Below are positions 1-9,400 of a stretch of DNA of 44,466 bases, in pieces. This DNA comes from an uncultured Lachnospiraceae bacterium (lineage in GTDB: Bacteria; Bacillota; Clostridia; Lachnospirales; Lachnospiraceae), in assembly GCA_910587635.1 (NCBI GenBank), contig CAJUNB010000028.1, positions 1 through 44,466 on the forward strand, given 5' to 3'. A program made the position numbers and the translations under genes. The notes beneath the pieces are model-generated. The model was not told the origin of the DNA. It ran no database searches and worked only from the letters and a program-made list of their open reading frames with translations. Numbering within the stretch: position 1 is the stretch's first letter; every line of letters starts with the position of its first letter.

Positions 1-784
1 TAAAAAGGAATGTTGTAACCGCTGTTGCCGCCTGGCTTACCATTTCCGAAAAACCATTGGAACAGCTTTCAGCCAATACGGAAAAGTCTATGACTGGCTT
101 CCTAAAATGCAGACTGTTTTTCTTTGTGGAAAAGAACCACAATCCAATCACCGCCGGTATCATATAGCCAATGCCCGTACCAAATGCCGCCCCCTTAATG
201 CCCATGTGAAGCGGCACCATAAAAATATAGTCCAGTAAAATATTGGCGATTCCCGCGCTTACGCCAAGCACCATACCCATTCCGGGGCGTCCCGCTGTTA
301 CGATCAGATTTTGAAAAAGCACTTGCAGGATACTTGCGGGCGTGAATAACAGCAGGATAAAAAGGTATTCTTTACAGTATGGAAATAGAATACTGTTCGC
401 TCCAAGTCCCCATACAATCCTGTCAATAAAAGCCGTCCCCAAGACTGCAATCAATACACCTAACAAAATGCCCGCTGAAATAATCAGCGTAAAATCCTGT
501 GCCGCCCTTGTATGTTCTCCTGCTCCCATTTTGCGCGCTACTATCGCGCTTCCTCCTGTTGCAAGCATCGTTCCCAGACCGACAATCAGATTGATAACAG
601 GGCAGACAATATTTAATGCCGAAAGTGCATTTGTATCTACAAATCGTGCTACAAAAATCGTGTCCACGACTGTATACAGCCCCATAAATATCATCATCAA
701 AATTGTCGGGAATGCAAATTTCAGCAGTGATTTTATGGTAAAGCTCTGGGATAAAGGATTTTCTAGTCGCTGTATGTCATTCAT
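1..784 (-). CDS. MATE family multidrug/Na+ efflux transporter (3' end cut off by window edge)
   Basis: The minus strand reads open from an ATG at 784 to the window edge, giving 261 codons of a family usually near 450 residues, so roughly the N-terminal half is present. The translation is strongly hydrophobic, with repeated membrane segments. It shows MATE hallmarks: MGLYTVVDTIFVARFVDT near residues 28-45, GGSAIVARKMGAG near 75-87, and VTAGRPGMGM before a further helix pair. An AGGAGA ribosome site precedes the ATG. The family exports drugs or metabolites across the membrane, driven by Na+ or H+; the substrate cannot be told. It lies 37 nt downstream of the AraC-GNAT gene on the same strand, so the two are probably one operon with the transporter under that regulator. 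Confidence 0.9.
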   Translation of the reverse strand, partial: MNDIQRLENPLSQSFTIKSLLKFAFPTILMMIFMGLYTVVDTIFVARFVDTNALSALNIVCPVINLIVGLGTMLATGGSAIVARKMGAGEHTRAAQDFTLIISAGILLGVLIAVLGTAFIDRIVWGLGANSILFPYCKEYLFILLLFTPASILQVLFQNLIVTAGRPGMGMVLGVSAGIANILLDYIFMVPLHMGIKGAAFGTGIGYMIPAVIGLWFFSTKKNSLHFRKPVIDFSVLAESCSNGFSEMVSQAATAVTTFLF

Positions 785-821
785 TTCTCTGTTCTCCTGA
801 TTTTCGATCTGGAATATGGGA

Positions 822-1658
822 CTATGGAGTTTGTTTCAGTATAAACCGTTGTGTTGGATAGTCAAATTCAACCAATAATTCCGATTCAGTGAAACCAAGA
901 CTTTTCCATATCTTCCGATAGCCTGTATCTGCCTTATCGCCCTCTCTGAAAGTTGTCACGTTAATTTGTGCGGAACGAGCAAGTTCATACAATGCCTTTT
1001 CACAAAATGCTTTCGCTATCCCTCTTTTCCGATACTGTGGGTGTACCCCAAAGAAATCAATGCTCCCCGTCACCTCGTTAAACGCCATAATCCCGATTGC
1101 CGTATCAGCGTCTTTCAAAATCAATGCCCGCTTATTTTTGATATACTCCTGCAACTGTGCAAGGTATTGTTTTTCGTCCAGGTGTGGGAAACCGTCAATG
1201 ACAAGGTGAACCAGTTCTATCCATTTGGGTATATCTTTCTGTGTTGCAAAGACGATTTTATCCTGCCATTCTTTTTCCTCTAAATTTGCAGGATTTTCAT
1301 TCAAGACATATCTTAGCTGCAATGGATAAAATTCTTCTTCCTCTCTGTACCTGTTAGGGGATTTTTTATACATGGCTTTGAAAATATCCGTAAAGGACTG
1401 CTGGCTCTCATATCCGGCAGAAAGCGCAATTTCAAGGATTGATCTGTCGGAAAGAACAAGCAGTTTTGCGGCTTCAGTCAACTGGCGGCGTTGTACGTAA
1501 GTCTGGATTGTCAACCCTGTCGTACCTGTGAACATTCGATGCAAATGATACTTTGAATAATGTACAGCCCCCGCAACTGTTTCCAAGTCCAGTTTTTCGT
1601 GCAGGTGGCTTTCGATATAGTCGATTGCCGCCATTACATTTTTGATATTCCCCGGCAT
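822..1658 (-). CDS. AraC-family regulator fused to a GNAT acetyltransferase domain
   Basis: This 278-residue protein has two domains. Residues about 8-106 form the double helix-turn-helix of AraC/XylS regulators, with the signature IALSAGYESQQSFTDIFK near 77-94 and the terminal KKSPNRYR. Residues about 133-275 look like a GNAT N-acetyltransferase, with the acetyl-CoA binding motif GVHPQYRKRGIAKAF at 204-218. AraC proteins bind DNA, and the GNAT part probably acts as an effector sensor or as a separate enzyme; which one is inference. A good AGGAGGAAG ribosome site precedes the ATG at 1658. The MATE transporter gene follows 37 nt downstream, which suggests drug-responsive control of efflux. A perfect 18-bp-arm palindrome lies 22 nt upstream of the start codon. 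Confidence 0.88.
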   Translation of the reverse strand: MPGNIKNVMAAIDYIESHLHEKLDLETVAGAVHYSKYHLHRMFTGTTGLTIQTYVQRRQLTEAAKLLVLSDRSILEIALSAGYESQQSFTDIFKAMYKKSPNRYREEEEFYPLQLRYVLNENPANLEEKEWQDKIVFATQKDIPKWIELVHLVIDGFPHLDEKQYLAQLQEYIKNKRALILKDADTAIGIMAFNEVTGSIDFFGVHPQYRKRGIAKAFCEKALYELARSAQINVTTFREGDKADTGYRKIWKSLGFTESELLVEFDYPTQRFILKQTP

Positions 1659-1680
1659 TGCAGCTTCCTCCTTCTTTCTT

Positions 1681-1720
1681 TAGTGGCAGGTCAGAAATTA
1701 TGATTTCTGACCTGCCACTA
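1681..1720. promoter_or_regulatory. Perfect 18-bp inverted repeat at the AraC-GNAT/MATE promoter
   Basis: The arms TAGTGGCAGGTCAGAAAT (1681-1698) and its exact complement (1703-1720) flank a 4-nt centre. On the minus strand a TATAAT (1727-1722) lies immediately upstream, so transcription would start inside or just before the palindrome. No T-run follows on either strand, which argues against a simple terminator. The -35 region is poor. Likely an operator or a 5'-leader hairpin; a small palindromic repeat element bordered by TA is another possibility. Confidence 0.6.
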
Positions 1721-1880
1721 TATTATAACGGGATTTTTCATTCCATTTTTCATATATCTTGCGGTTTTCAGGAAAATTACGCAGACAGGTATTTATCAGT
1801 ATATAACAACTCATTCTCATAGGAAACCATCGAACCAGCTGATAACAAAAAATAAGAGACAGGGTGTGGCAGGATTATCG

Positions 1881-1909
1881 TTGCTTATCATGATACTTGT
1901 CGATATAAT
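1881..1909 (+). promoter_or_regulatory. Sigma-A-type promoter for the GmrSD-like gene
   Basis: TTGCTT (1881-1886) and TATAAT (1904-1909) are separated by 17 nt. The start codon at 1979 lies about 65 nt beyond the expected transcription start. Confidence 0.6.
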
Positions 1910-1978
1910 AAAAGAAATGTCGGATAATCAGATAAAACCTATGAAGATAGAACATGAAAAAGAGAAAGGAAACATACA

Positions 1979-3832
1979 ATGAAAGCCAGTGAAACAGAAT
2001 TTGGTTTTATGTCAGCATCGATGAGTATTGAGATACCATATTTTCAGAGAGGATATGTCTGGAATGAGGAAAACTGGGAGGAACTTTTGGAAAATCTGCT
2101 GGATGACAAGCAGAGTCATTTTCTGGGCTCTATTATTTTAAAACAGTTGGAATGCGTATCAGGAAATATTCCCCGCTGGTCAGTTGTGGACGGACAGCAG
2201 AGACTGACTACTCTGAGTATATTGTTGCGTGCCTGTTATGATTCTTTACCTGTGAATACGATCTCAGCCGACGATAAAAAGTTGATCGATGCGGACATGG
2301 AGAGTATTCTGTTTTTTAAACGGAGAAAGATCAACTCTCCAAGAGAAATTAAGATCAGGCATTCTATGGTGGATGCCGCCGATTATAAACTGATTATCGA
2401 AGGACAGGCTAAAAATCTGATTGACAAGATCATCTTGCACAGTGAGAAGAAGAAAACGGAAAAAGAGTCAGGCAATATTTTGCAATGTTATAAATATTTT
2501 TACCGGTATTTAAGTGCCAATGCAGGTGACAGTGTGAAACTGTGGGAGAATCTGCTGGATGAACAAAATAAAATTTTGGTAAAGATTGATCTGGACGTTT
2601 CAGAAAACGAACAGGCTATCTTTGATACGGTAAATTCGGCCGGTGTACGGCTTACCTGTGCGGATACGATTAAAAACGCTCTGTTTCAGAAGGCCAATGA
2701 AAATACAGTAACGGAGGCGGAGAGGGCAGAAGTGATTGCCCTGTATCAGGAATGCTGGGAGAGGGTGTTTGCCTTCAGCAGTGAAAGGATTGAATACTGG
2801 AGTACAGAGCGGAAATTAGGCAGAACAGTGCGGGACAATCTGGAAGTGCTGCTTCACTGTATCGCTCTTGTAAAGGGATTTTATGATCCGGTACTCAATA
2901 AGATTTCCGATCTTCCCCAAGTATATAAAGCATATATTTCTTCTTTTGATAATAGAGAGTTGTTTTCTTTTATCCGGGAAATCAAAATGTATGCGGAGCT
3001 GTATCACAGGTATTTCTATACCTTCGACAAGTCTACACTGTTCCGGTATGATGATGTGATACAACGGCTGTTTCACGTGCTGAGCGTATGTGAAGTGTCT
3101 ACGCTACATCCCTATATTTTAAAATTATTGAAAGAATATCATATCAGAGAGGATGAGGATTTACCAGTGACATTGCAGACAGAGCTGGAGAGAATAGAAA
3201 GCTATGTTCTGCGGCATTTGATATGTCAGGTATCAACGAAAAATTTTAATAAAGATTGCGCCATGCTGATTGCTGGAAAAACCACTATAGATAAAGAGAT
3301 GAAAAATAAAAAAGAAGAGATCGGGGATGAGGCTGTGTCACAGAAACTGAAGACTGTTCCCTATCACAAAGTAGCGTCCGTGATCTTATTCTGGATAGAG
3401 CTGCGGCGTCGGTCTATGGACAACAAATTTGATGTACGTGAACTGAAGTATGTCTATTCTCTGGAACATGTTATGCCGCAAAAGTGGGAAACATTCTGGG
3501 GACCGGATGACTGTCCGGTAATCAATACGGACGATGATACGGTCATTACAGACAGGGAAAAAGCGACAGAAGTGCGCCGGGCGGCAATCTGTGAGCTGGG
3601 AAATATGACACTTTTGAACAGCAGCCTGAATTCTTCGCTGCGTAATTATGAATTTGCAAGAAAGATAACAGGGGAAAAGCGGAAGAAGGGAATGAAGGAC
3701 TATGCAGGTCTCGATATTACCCGGGAAATTATCAACACTTATGAAGCGGGAACACCATGGAATGAATCTTCTGTCAGAAAACGGACAAAAGAACTGACAA
3801 AGGAATTTTTCGAAATCTGGAAGATGCCATAG
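1979..3832 (+). CDS. GmrSD-like DUF262/DUF1524 nuclease (type IV restriction family)
   Basis: A 617-residue protein. The N-terminal DUF262 (ParB/sulfiredoxin-like, GmrS) domain carries IPYFQRGYVW at 19-28 and DGQQRLTTLS at 71-80, the motif used to bind and hydrolyse nucleotides. The C-terminal DUF1524 (GmrD) domain has an HNH-like core, with LEHVMPQ around His497 and LGNMTLLNSSLNSSLRNYEF near 541-560. Family members such as GmrSD, BrxU and SspE cut modified foreign DNA, so a phage-defence role is likely. The target modification cannot be read from the sequence. It stands alone, with no phosphorothioation (dnd/ssp) or BREX genes nearby. The ATG follows AGAAAGGAAACATACA. yaaA begins 66 nt after its stop. 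Confidence 0.87.
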   Translation: MKASETEFGFMSASMSIEIPYFQRGYVWNEENWEELLENLLDDKQSHFLGSIILKQLECVSGNIPRWSVVDGQQRLTTLSILLRACYDSLPVNTISADDKKLIDADMESILFFKRRKINSPREIKIRHSMVDAADYKLIIEGQAKNLIDKIILHSEKKKTEKESGNILQCYKYFYRYLSANAGDSVKLWENLLDEQNKILVKIDLDVSENEQAIFDTVNSAGVRLTCADTIKNALFQKANENTVTEAERAEVIALYQECWERVFAFSSERIEYWSTERKLGRTVRDNLEVLLHCIALVKGFYDPVLNKISDLPQVYKAYISSFDNRELFSFIREIKMYAELYHRYFYTFDKSTLFRYDDVIQRLFHVLSVCEVSTLHPYILKLLKEYHIREDEDLPVTLQTELERIESYVLRHLICQVSTKNFNKDCAMLIAGKTTIDKEMKNKKEEIGDEAVSQKLKTVPYHKVASVILFWIELRRRSMDNKFDVRELKYVYSLEHVMPQKWETFWGPDDCPVINTDDDTVITDREKATEVRRAAICELGNMTLLNSSLNSSLRNYEFARKITGEKRKKGMKDYAGLDITREIINTYEAGTPWNESSVRKRTKELTKEFFEIWKMP

Positions 3833-3898
3833 GCACTGTTAACTGCAGGTAGCATAATCTTTTTTATGTCATGAAGAAATACGAAGGAGAAGACAGGA

Positions 3899-4648
3899 AT
3901 GCGCATTATCATTTCACCGGCTAAAAAAATGAACCGGAATGAAGATCTGCTTGTCTGGGAGGGAAAGCCTGTATTCTGGCAGGATGGGGAGAAGATACTG
4001 GCATGGATGAGGAAACTGTCCTATTCTCAGGCAAAAGAACTGTGGTGCTGCAATGACAGTATAGCGGAAAAAAATTATAAATGGCTGCAGGATATGGATT
4101 TGCACAGAAACCTCACGCCCGCCATTCTGGCCTATGATGGAATCCAATATCAGTATATGGCGCCTGCGGTTTTTGAAAACAGGATGCTGGACTATGTGCA
4201 GGAACATCTGCGGATTTTGTCTGGATTTTACGGTGTGTTGAAACCCATGGACGGTGTGGTGCCCTATCGGCTGGAGATGCAGGCGAAGGCCGCTGTCGGA
4301 CCTGGCGCAGACCTGTATGAGTTCTGGGGCAGCAGACTATATGAGGAAGTGATAGATGAAAGCCGGATCATAATTAACCTGGCGTCGAAAGAGTACAGCA
4401 GGTGTGTGGAACGTTTTCTCGAGCCGGAAGATATTTTTATTACCTGTATCTTTGGAGAGCTGTCTGGAGGCAGGATGATTCAAAAAGGGACTTATGCGAA
4501 AATGGCGAGAGGGGAAATGGTGCGCTTTCTGGCTGAAAGGCAGATAAAAGAGCCGGAGGAGATGAAGGCGTTTGACCGGCTGGGCTATGTATTTTGGCCG
4601 GAGCTGTCTTCAGAGAAAGAGTATGTATTTCTATCGGTACTGAAGTAG
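3899..4648 (+). CDS. yaaA: YaaA family peroxide-stress protein (UPF0246/DUF328)
   Basis: A 249-residue protein matching the length and pattern of the YaaA family. It opens with MRIIISPAKKMN and later has AILAYDGIQYQYM, ILSGFYGVLKPMDGVVPYRL and YEFWGSRL, followed by NLASKEYSR. In Escherichia coli, YaaA lowers intracellular free iron and oxidative DNA damage under peroxide stress, and it binds DNA. Whether this homologue does the same in a clostridial cell is inference. An AAGGAGAAGACAGGA ribosome site precedes the ATG. It lies 66 nt downstream of the GmrSD-like gene with no obvious terminator between, so it may be co-transcribed with it. Confidence 0.88.
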   Translation: MRIIISPAKKMNRNEDLLVWEGKPVFWQDGEKILAWMRKLSYSQAKELWCCNDSIAEKNYKWLQDMDLHRNLTPAILAYDGIQYQYMAPAVFENRMLDYVQEHLRILSGFYGVLKPMDGVVPYRLEMQAKAAVGPGADLYEFWGSRLYEEVIDESRIIINLASKEYSRCVERFLEPEDIFITCIFGELSGGRMIQKGTYAKMARGEMVRFLAERQIKEPEEMKAFDRLGYVFWPELSSEKEYVFLSVLK

Positions 4649-5033
4649 GAAGCAGTCTAATTCTATCAGTTTATGCAAGGATACAAAAAAGGTACATGGT
4701 TTACATTTTGTTGTTCCGTGGGCTTTGGGCTGTTATAGATTATTTGGTTTCTTGCTATGCGGGATTTGAATGCTTCGTAATTTAAATATTGCAAGTGGAA
4801 AATTATCGATCACAAAAAATTTTTTGAACGGTATAGGAAAAGCAGAGAGCATCTTCTGAATCAATATCAGCCAGCTCACTACAGATGCTGGTGGTGATTA
4901 TCCCGGGATACGGATTTGATCAATTATGGCCAATTAAGCATTGCAAACAAATGAAATGCTGTAAAAATCTTCGTGAATTTTACAGCATTTTTGGCTATAA
5001 TAAAAGACAAAATATAGTATTGTTATGGAAGGG
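4649..5033. other. Gene-poor spacer after yaaA
   Basis: About 385 nt with only short stop-ridden frames and no convincing product. It contains the 4954-4990 inverted repeat described separately and a TATAAT at 4996-5001. The region looks like decayed DNA leading into the broken antitoxin gene. Confidence 0.5.
4954..4990. promoter_or_regulatory. 13-bp inverted repeat overlapping the antitoxin-remnant promoter
   Basis: AAATGCTGTAAAA (4954-4966) and its exact complement (4978-4990) are separated by 11 nt. TATAAT (4996-5001) follows 5 nt later, and the antitoxin remnant starts at 5034. The arrangement fits the autoregulatory operator of a YefM/Phd toxin-antitoxin module. The run of T after the second arm means a weak terminator for yaaA is also possible. 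Confidence 0.5.
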
Positions 5034-5229
5034 ATGGCAACTGTGCCAAATATTTTACGGGTATCTGATTTAAGAAATACAATGAAGTGTTGAAGAACTG
5101 CCAGGCAGGAGAGCCTGTTCTCCTTACGAAAAACGGTAGAGGAAGATTTGTAGTAATGGATATAAAAGAATATGAGCGTGATAAAGCAGAAAAAAACTTT
5201 TAGAAAAGCTGCAACAGGATGTTTATTAA
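5034..5229 (+). pseudogene. Frameshifted Phd/YefM-family antitoxin remnant
   Basis: Frame 1 from ATG 5034 reads MATVPNILRVSDLRN and then runs into a stop. Shifting at about 5077 continues with YNEVLKNCQAGEPVLLTKNG and RGRFVVMDIKEYERDKAEK. A second shift in the A7 run at about 5190-5196 restores LLEKLQQDVY and a stop at 5227-5229. Joined together this is a near-complete Phd/YefM antitoxin of about 65 residues. Two indels in so short a gene mean it is broken, unless the homopolymer indel is a sequencing error. No RelE/YoeB-type toxin follows; sbcD begins 26 nt later. A GGAAGGG ribosome site precedes the ATG. Confidence 0.8.
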
Positions 5230-5255
5230 AATACTTACGGAGCGGAAAGGAAGAT

Positions 5256-6413
5256 ATGAAATTTCTGCATTTAGGAGATTTACATTTAGGAAAAACACTG
5301 TGTGATTTTGATTTGATTGAGGATCAGAGGTATATCCTTAATCAGATTCTTTGTATTGCAGATAAAGAATCCATAGACGGTGTATTTATCGCTGGGGATG
5401 TGTATGATAAATCTATTCCAAGTGAGGCAGCTATGAGACTTTTGGATGATTTCCTCATTAAACTGGCAAAAAAAGAAATAAAGGTATTTATGGTGAGTGG
5501 AAACCATGACTCGGATGATCGTTTGAATTATGGGAGCACTCTGTTTGCGTCTAATCAGATATTCATATCAGCTGTTTTTGATGGAACACTTCATAAGCAG
5601 AGTTTTGCTAACGGGGATGCAGAGATTGATATATACATGCTTCCGTTTGTAAAAGCCTCTCAGGTAAGGCACTATTTTCCGGCCGAGGATATAGAGAGTT
5701 ATCATGATGCCGTTCGAACTATTATAAAAAATACTCCTATCAACAAAAAAAATAAGAATATTCTGGTGGCACATCAATTTGTTGCAGGGAAGGGAGAGGA
5801 TCCCGCACTTGCAGGTTCTGAAAGTGTAGGAACACAGAATGTGGGTATGGTTGAAAAAATCGGATATGACTGTTTTGATGATTTTAGCTATGTGGCGTTA
5901 GGCCATATTCATTCTCCTCAAAGAGTTGGAAGAGATGAGATTCGATATTCAGGTTCTCCTCTTAAGTATTCACTTAGCGAAGCGAATAATGAAAAGTCGG
6001 TTCCTCTTATTACGGTATCAGCGGAAGAAAGGGTTAAGATAGAGCTTGTTCCCTTAAAGCCTAAGAGGAATGTGAGACATATGAAAGGGACGCTGAAGGA
6101 GCTGCTGGATAAAAAGAATGTAAAGGCGCCAGAGGATTTCATTTATGCAACATTGACAGATGAGGATATTATCAATGATGCAATGGGATTGTTCCAGCAG
6201 GTATATCCGAATACAGTTCGAATTGACTACGACAATTCACATACAAGAGAGATTGAGCAGGTGGATATCAGCAGGATTGCCAGGAACAGATCGTTCCCAG
6301 AATTAATCGGGGAATTTTACAGGCTGATGTATAGTTGCGAGATTACAGAAGAAGAAATGGATGTAATGAGGACAGTAGCACAAGAGGCAGGTGTTATAAA
6401 TGAAGCCGATTAA
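5256..6413 (+). CDS. sbcD: SbcD, nuclease subunit of the SbcCD (Mre11-Rad50-like) complex
   Basis: A 385-residue calcineurin-like phosphoesterase. The metal-binding motifs are in order: GDLHLGK at 7-13, GDVYDK near 48-53, GNHD with His84, and GHIH with His217 and His219. With SbcC it forms the ATP-dependent complex that cuts hairpin and palindromic DNA and blocked double-strand ends. The ATG at 5256 is preferred because GGAAAGGAAG lies just ahead of it and homologues start with MKFLHLGDLHLG. An in-frame upstream ATG at 5172 would add 28 residues encoded by antitoxin-remnant DNA. sbcC overlaps its last 14 nt, so translation is probably coupled. Confidence 0.95.
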   Translation: MKFLHLGDLHLGKTLCDFDLIEDQRYILNQILCIADKESIDGVFIAGDVYDKSIPSEAAMRLLDDFLIKLAKKEIKVFMVSGNHDSDDRLNYGSTLFASNQIFISAVFDGTLHKQSFANGDAEIDIYMLPFVKASQVRHYFPAEDIESYHDAVRTIIKNTPINKKNKNILVAHQFVAGKGEDPALAGSESVGTQNVGMVEKIGYDCFDDFSYVALGHIHSPQRVGRDEIRYSGSPLKYSLSEANNEKSVPLITVSAEERVKIELVPLKPKRNVRHMKGTLKELLDKKNVKAPEDFIYATLTDEDIINDAMGLFQQVYPNTVRIDYDNSHTREIEQVDISRIARNRSFPELIGEFYRLMYSCEITEEEMDVMRTVAQEAGVINEAD

Positions 6414-9400
6414 ATTGATTATAAGCGCAATTGGACCCTATGCAGGGCTGCTTCCGGAAATAAAGTTTGATGCCCTTGAAGAAAAGGGACTATTTTTGAT
6501 ATCCGGGGATACTGGCGCGGGGAAAACTATGATATTTGATGCGATATGTTTTGCGTTATATGGAACAACCAGCGGAACATACAGGGGTACGAAGAATTTA
6601 AGAAGCGAATATGCCAGGGATTCTGTTCAGAGCTATGTGGACTTTTATTTTTCGCATCAGGGGCGTGAATTTCATGTCTGGAGGCAACCGTCTTATGAAC
6701 GGCAAAAGCAACGTGGTTCCGGTGTGATAATAGAGAAGGAAAAGGCGATTCTTTATGGAGAGGGACAGGCACCGATAGAGGGCTTGACTCAAGTTAGTAA
6801 TGCTGTCAAGGAACTGTTGCATATTGATGAGAAGCAGTTTAAACAGATTGCAATGATTGCACAAGGGGAATTCTGGGATTTATTGAATGCGAAAACTGAT
6901 CAGAGAACAGAGATACTGCGTACTATATTTTTAACGAACGGCTATAAAAATATAGAGTACAAATTGAAAGATCGAATGGATGCAAGTTACAAGATTAAGA
7001 CAGAGGCTGAAAACAGTATTATTCAACATTTTGGGGATGTATCTTCAAATGAAGAAGACGCGCTTTTTGACGAACTGGAAGATCTTAAGAGTAGAGCAAG
7101 ACGATCCGGGAGTGCATGGAATATAGATGAAATTTTAGACGTAATAGAGCGTCTGATTTTGTCAGACAGAGAAAAATTAAAATGTATAGAAGAAGATTTG
7201 AAAAAAGCAGAGGCGGAGCTGGAGAAGAGCAATAAAAAATTTATACTGGCCAAGACCAATAACAGTTTCATCGAGAAAAGGGATAAGTTTCGAGAGGAAA
7301 AAGAAGAACTTGAAAAAAGAGGGACGGAAATTGAGGAAATGGTCCTGCTTGTAGAGAAACAAAAGAAGGCCACTCGTCATGTGAACCCATCTTATGATGC
7401 GTGGACGAAAAAGCGCGGGGAAGTATCTCTGATCCGAGAGCAGATTAGAGCAACAGAATCCGATTTGAAGACGGCGAAGGAAGCTGTAAAGCAGGCGGAA
7501 GAAGCACTCAATGTCGCTAAAAAGCTGGAACCGGAGGTTGACATATTAAAGCAGACGATAAGCAGGATTGATGATGAGGAACAGAAATATCAGCAAAAAG
7601 AGGAGCTGACCGAAAAGCTAAAAGAACTTGAAGAACACGCTAAGGATATCAGCAGGAAAGAAGCAGGTTTAAAAGAAAAGAAGAAAGCCCTTGAAGAGAA
7701 GATAAAAGCCCTTGATAAAACAGCCGAGGAATTAAAAGACAGGCCAGCTGAATTGATGGAGGCAAAAAACAAGGGTGAAAAGCTAAGTAATCTTTTGGCG
7801 GATTTAAATAAAATAACAGACGATCAGATTCCGGAAAGAGAAAACAGAAAAAAAGCGCTTTCTGAAAAACAGAAAGCATTTTTAAATGCACGAAACAGAT
7901 ATGAAGAAGCGAGAGGCAGCAGAGAAGAAGCCGAGCACATTCTCGAAGATAGCCGGGCTGGTATTTTAGCGCAAAAACTTGTAGAAGGAGAGAAATGTCC
8001 GGTGTGTGGCTCCGTACATCATCCAGAGCCGGCGAAGCTTAAAGAAGCTTCGATTTCCGAGGATGGTTTCAAAAAACTTCAGAAAAAAGAAGCTGAGTTT
8101 CAAGAGAAAAAGAACGATGCAAATACTGAAGCAGAAAAAGCAAAGACATCGTTAGAAGAATTCGAAGAACAGCTTAGGATAATTATATTGGATTGTATGG
8201 AAAACCCGCTTTTGGATATGGAGCTGAAGGAAGAGTCTCTCGAGAAGCTGATCAAGGCAGCAGAGGAAGTAAAACCGCAGATTGAGAGAATGGTAAAGGA
8301 GAATGTTACAAAGTGTAATTTTCTTGATCAGGATTGCAGGACACTTGAGAAGGCTGAAAAAGATCTCAAAACTGCGCGGGGAGAAACGGAGAAACTCAAT
8401 TCGGAGAAAGAGGAACTCAACGAAGACAGGCAAAAAACGAATCAGGAACTGGCGGAAACGGCAGCTACATTGAAGACACTTGAGAAATTGAGCTTTCCCG
8501 ATTGGAAAACAGCAAAAAGAGAGAGAAAACAAGCAGAAACAAGGAAAAATGGGATATTAGATGATATTGCAAAGGCAGAGGAAGAAAAGAAAAAAGCTGA
8601 TGACAAAGTTACTGCTATTATATCAGAGCGAAAGACATTGAATGGCAGTCTGCAACAGCAGGAAAAAGATGAAGAAGTTTTAAGGAAGAAGTTGGATAAA
8701 GAAGTCGTTGCAAATGGGTTCTCTTCTGTAGAGAAAATGCTGACATATGTTGTGAACGAAGATAATATCGAATTGTCTGACAAGATTATTAATGAATATA
8801 AACAGAATGTTGCGATGAATAAGAAACAGCTTGCAGATGCTGAGTCGGATGCAGAAGGAAAAGAGGTTACAGACATTGAAGCATTAAAAGCCGTATGTGA
8901 TGAGCGGAGCGCAAATGTAAATTCGATCAGAAAGAACCGTAACAATAGCGAAAACAGAATAAGTACGAACGAAGGGAAACAGAAGAGTATTCTTGGCAGG
9001 AGGGAAGAATTGGAAAAGGCACGTAGGGAGAATACAATCTGTCAGCGTCTTTATAATCTGGTCAAAGGCACAACTGGAAATGGAAAGCTTACACTGGAGC
9101 AGTACATACAGGCAGCGGGATTTGACGGGATTATCGCTGCTGCGAACAGGCGGCTGCTGCCGATGAGCAATGGACAGTATGAACTGTATCGTCAGAAGGA
9201 CTCCCTTGGAAAGAGAAGTAATAATTACCTTGACCTTGAGGTATTAGACAATTATACGGGACACAAAAGACCTGTAGGAAATCTCTCCGGTGGAGAGAGC
9301 TTTAAGGCCTCACTGAGCCTTGCTTTGGGACTATCTGATACAGTGTCTTCTAACCTTGGCGGTGTGCAGATGGACGCACTCTTTGTGGATGAAGGCTTTG

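Noticed and set aside
342..800. 152-codon plus-strand ORF
   Set aside because: It lies antisense to the MATE transporter, whose minus-strand translation has clear membrane segments and family motifs.
5172..5255. Upstream start of sbcD at 5172
   Set aside because: The extra 28 residues come from the antitoxin remnant's DNA in another frame, and ATG 5256 has the better ribosome site and the family-typical N-terminus.
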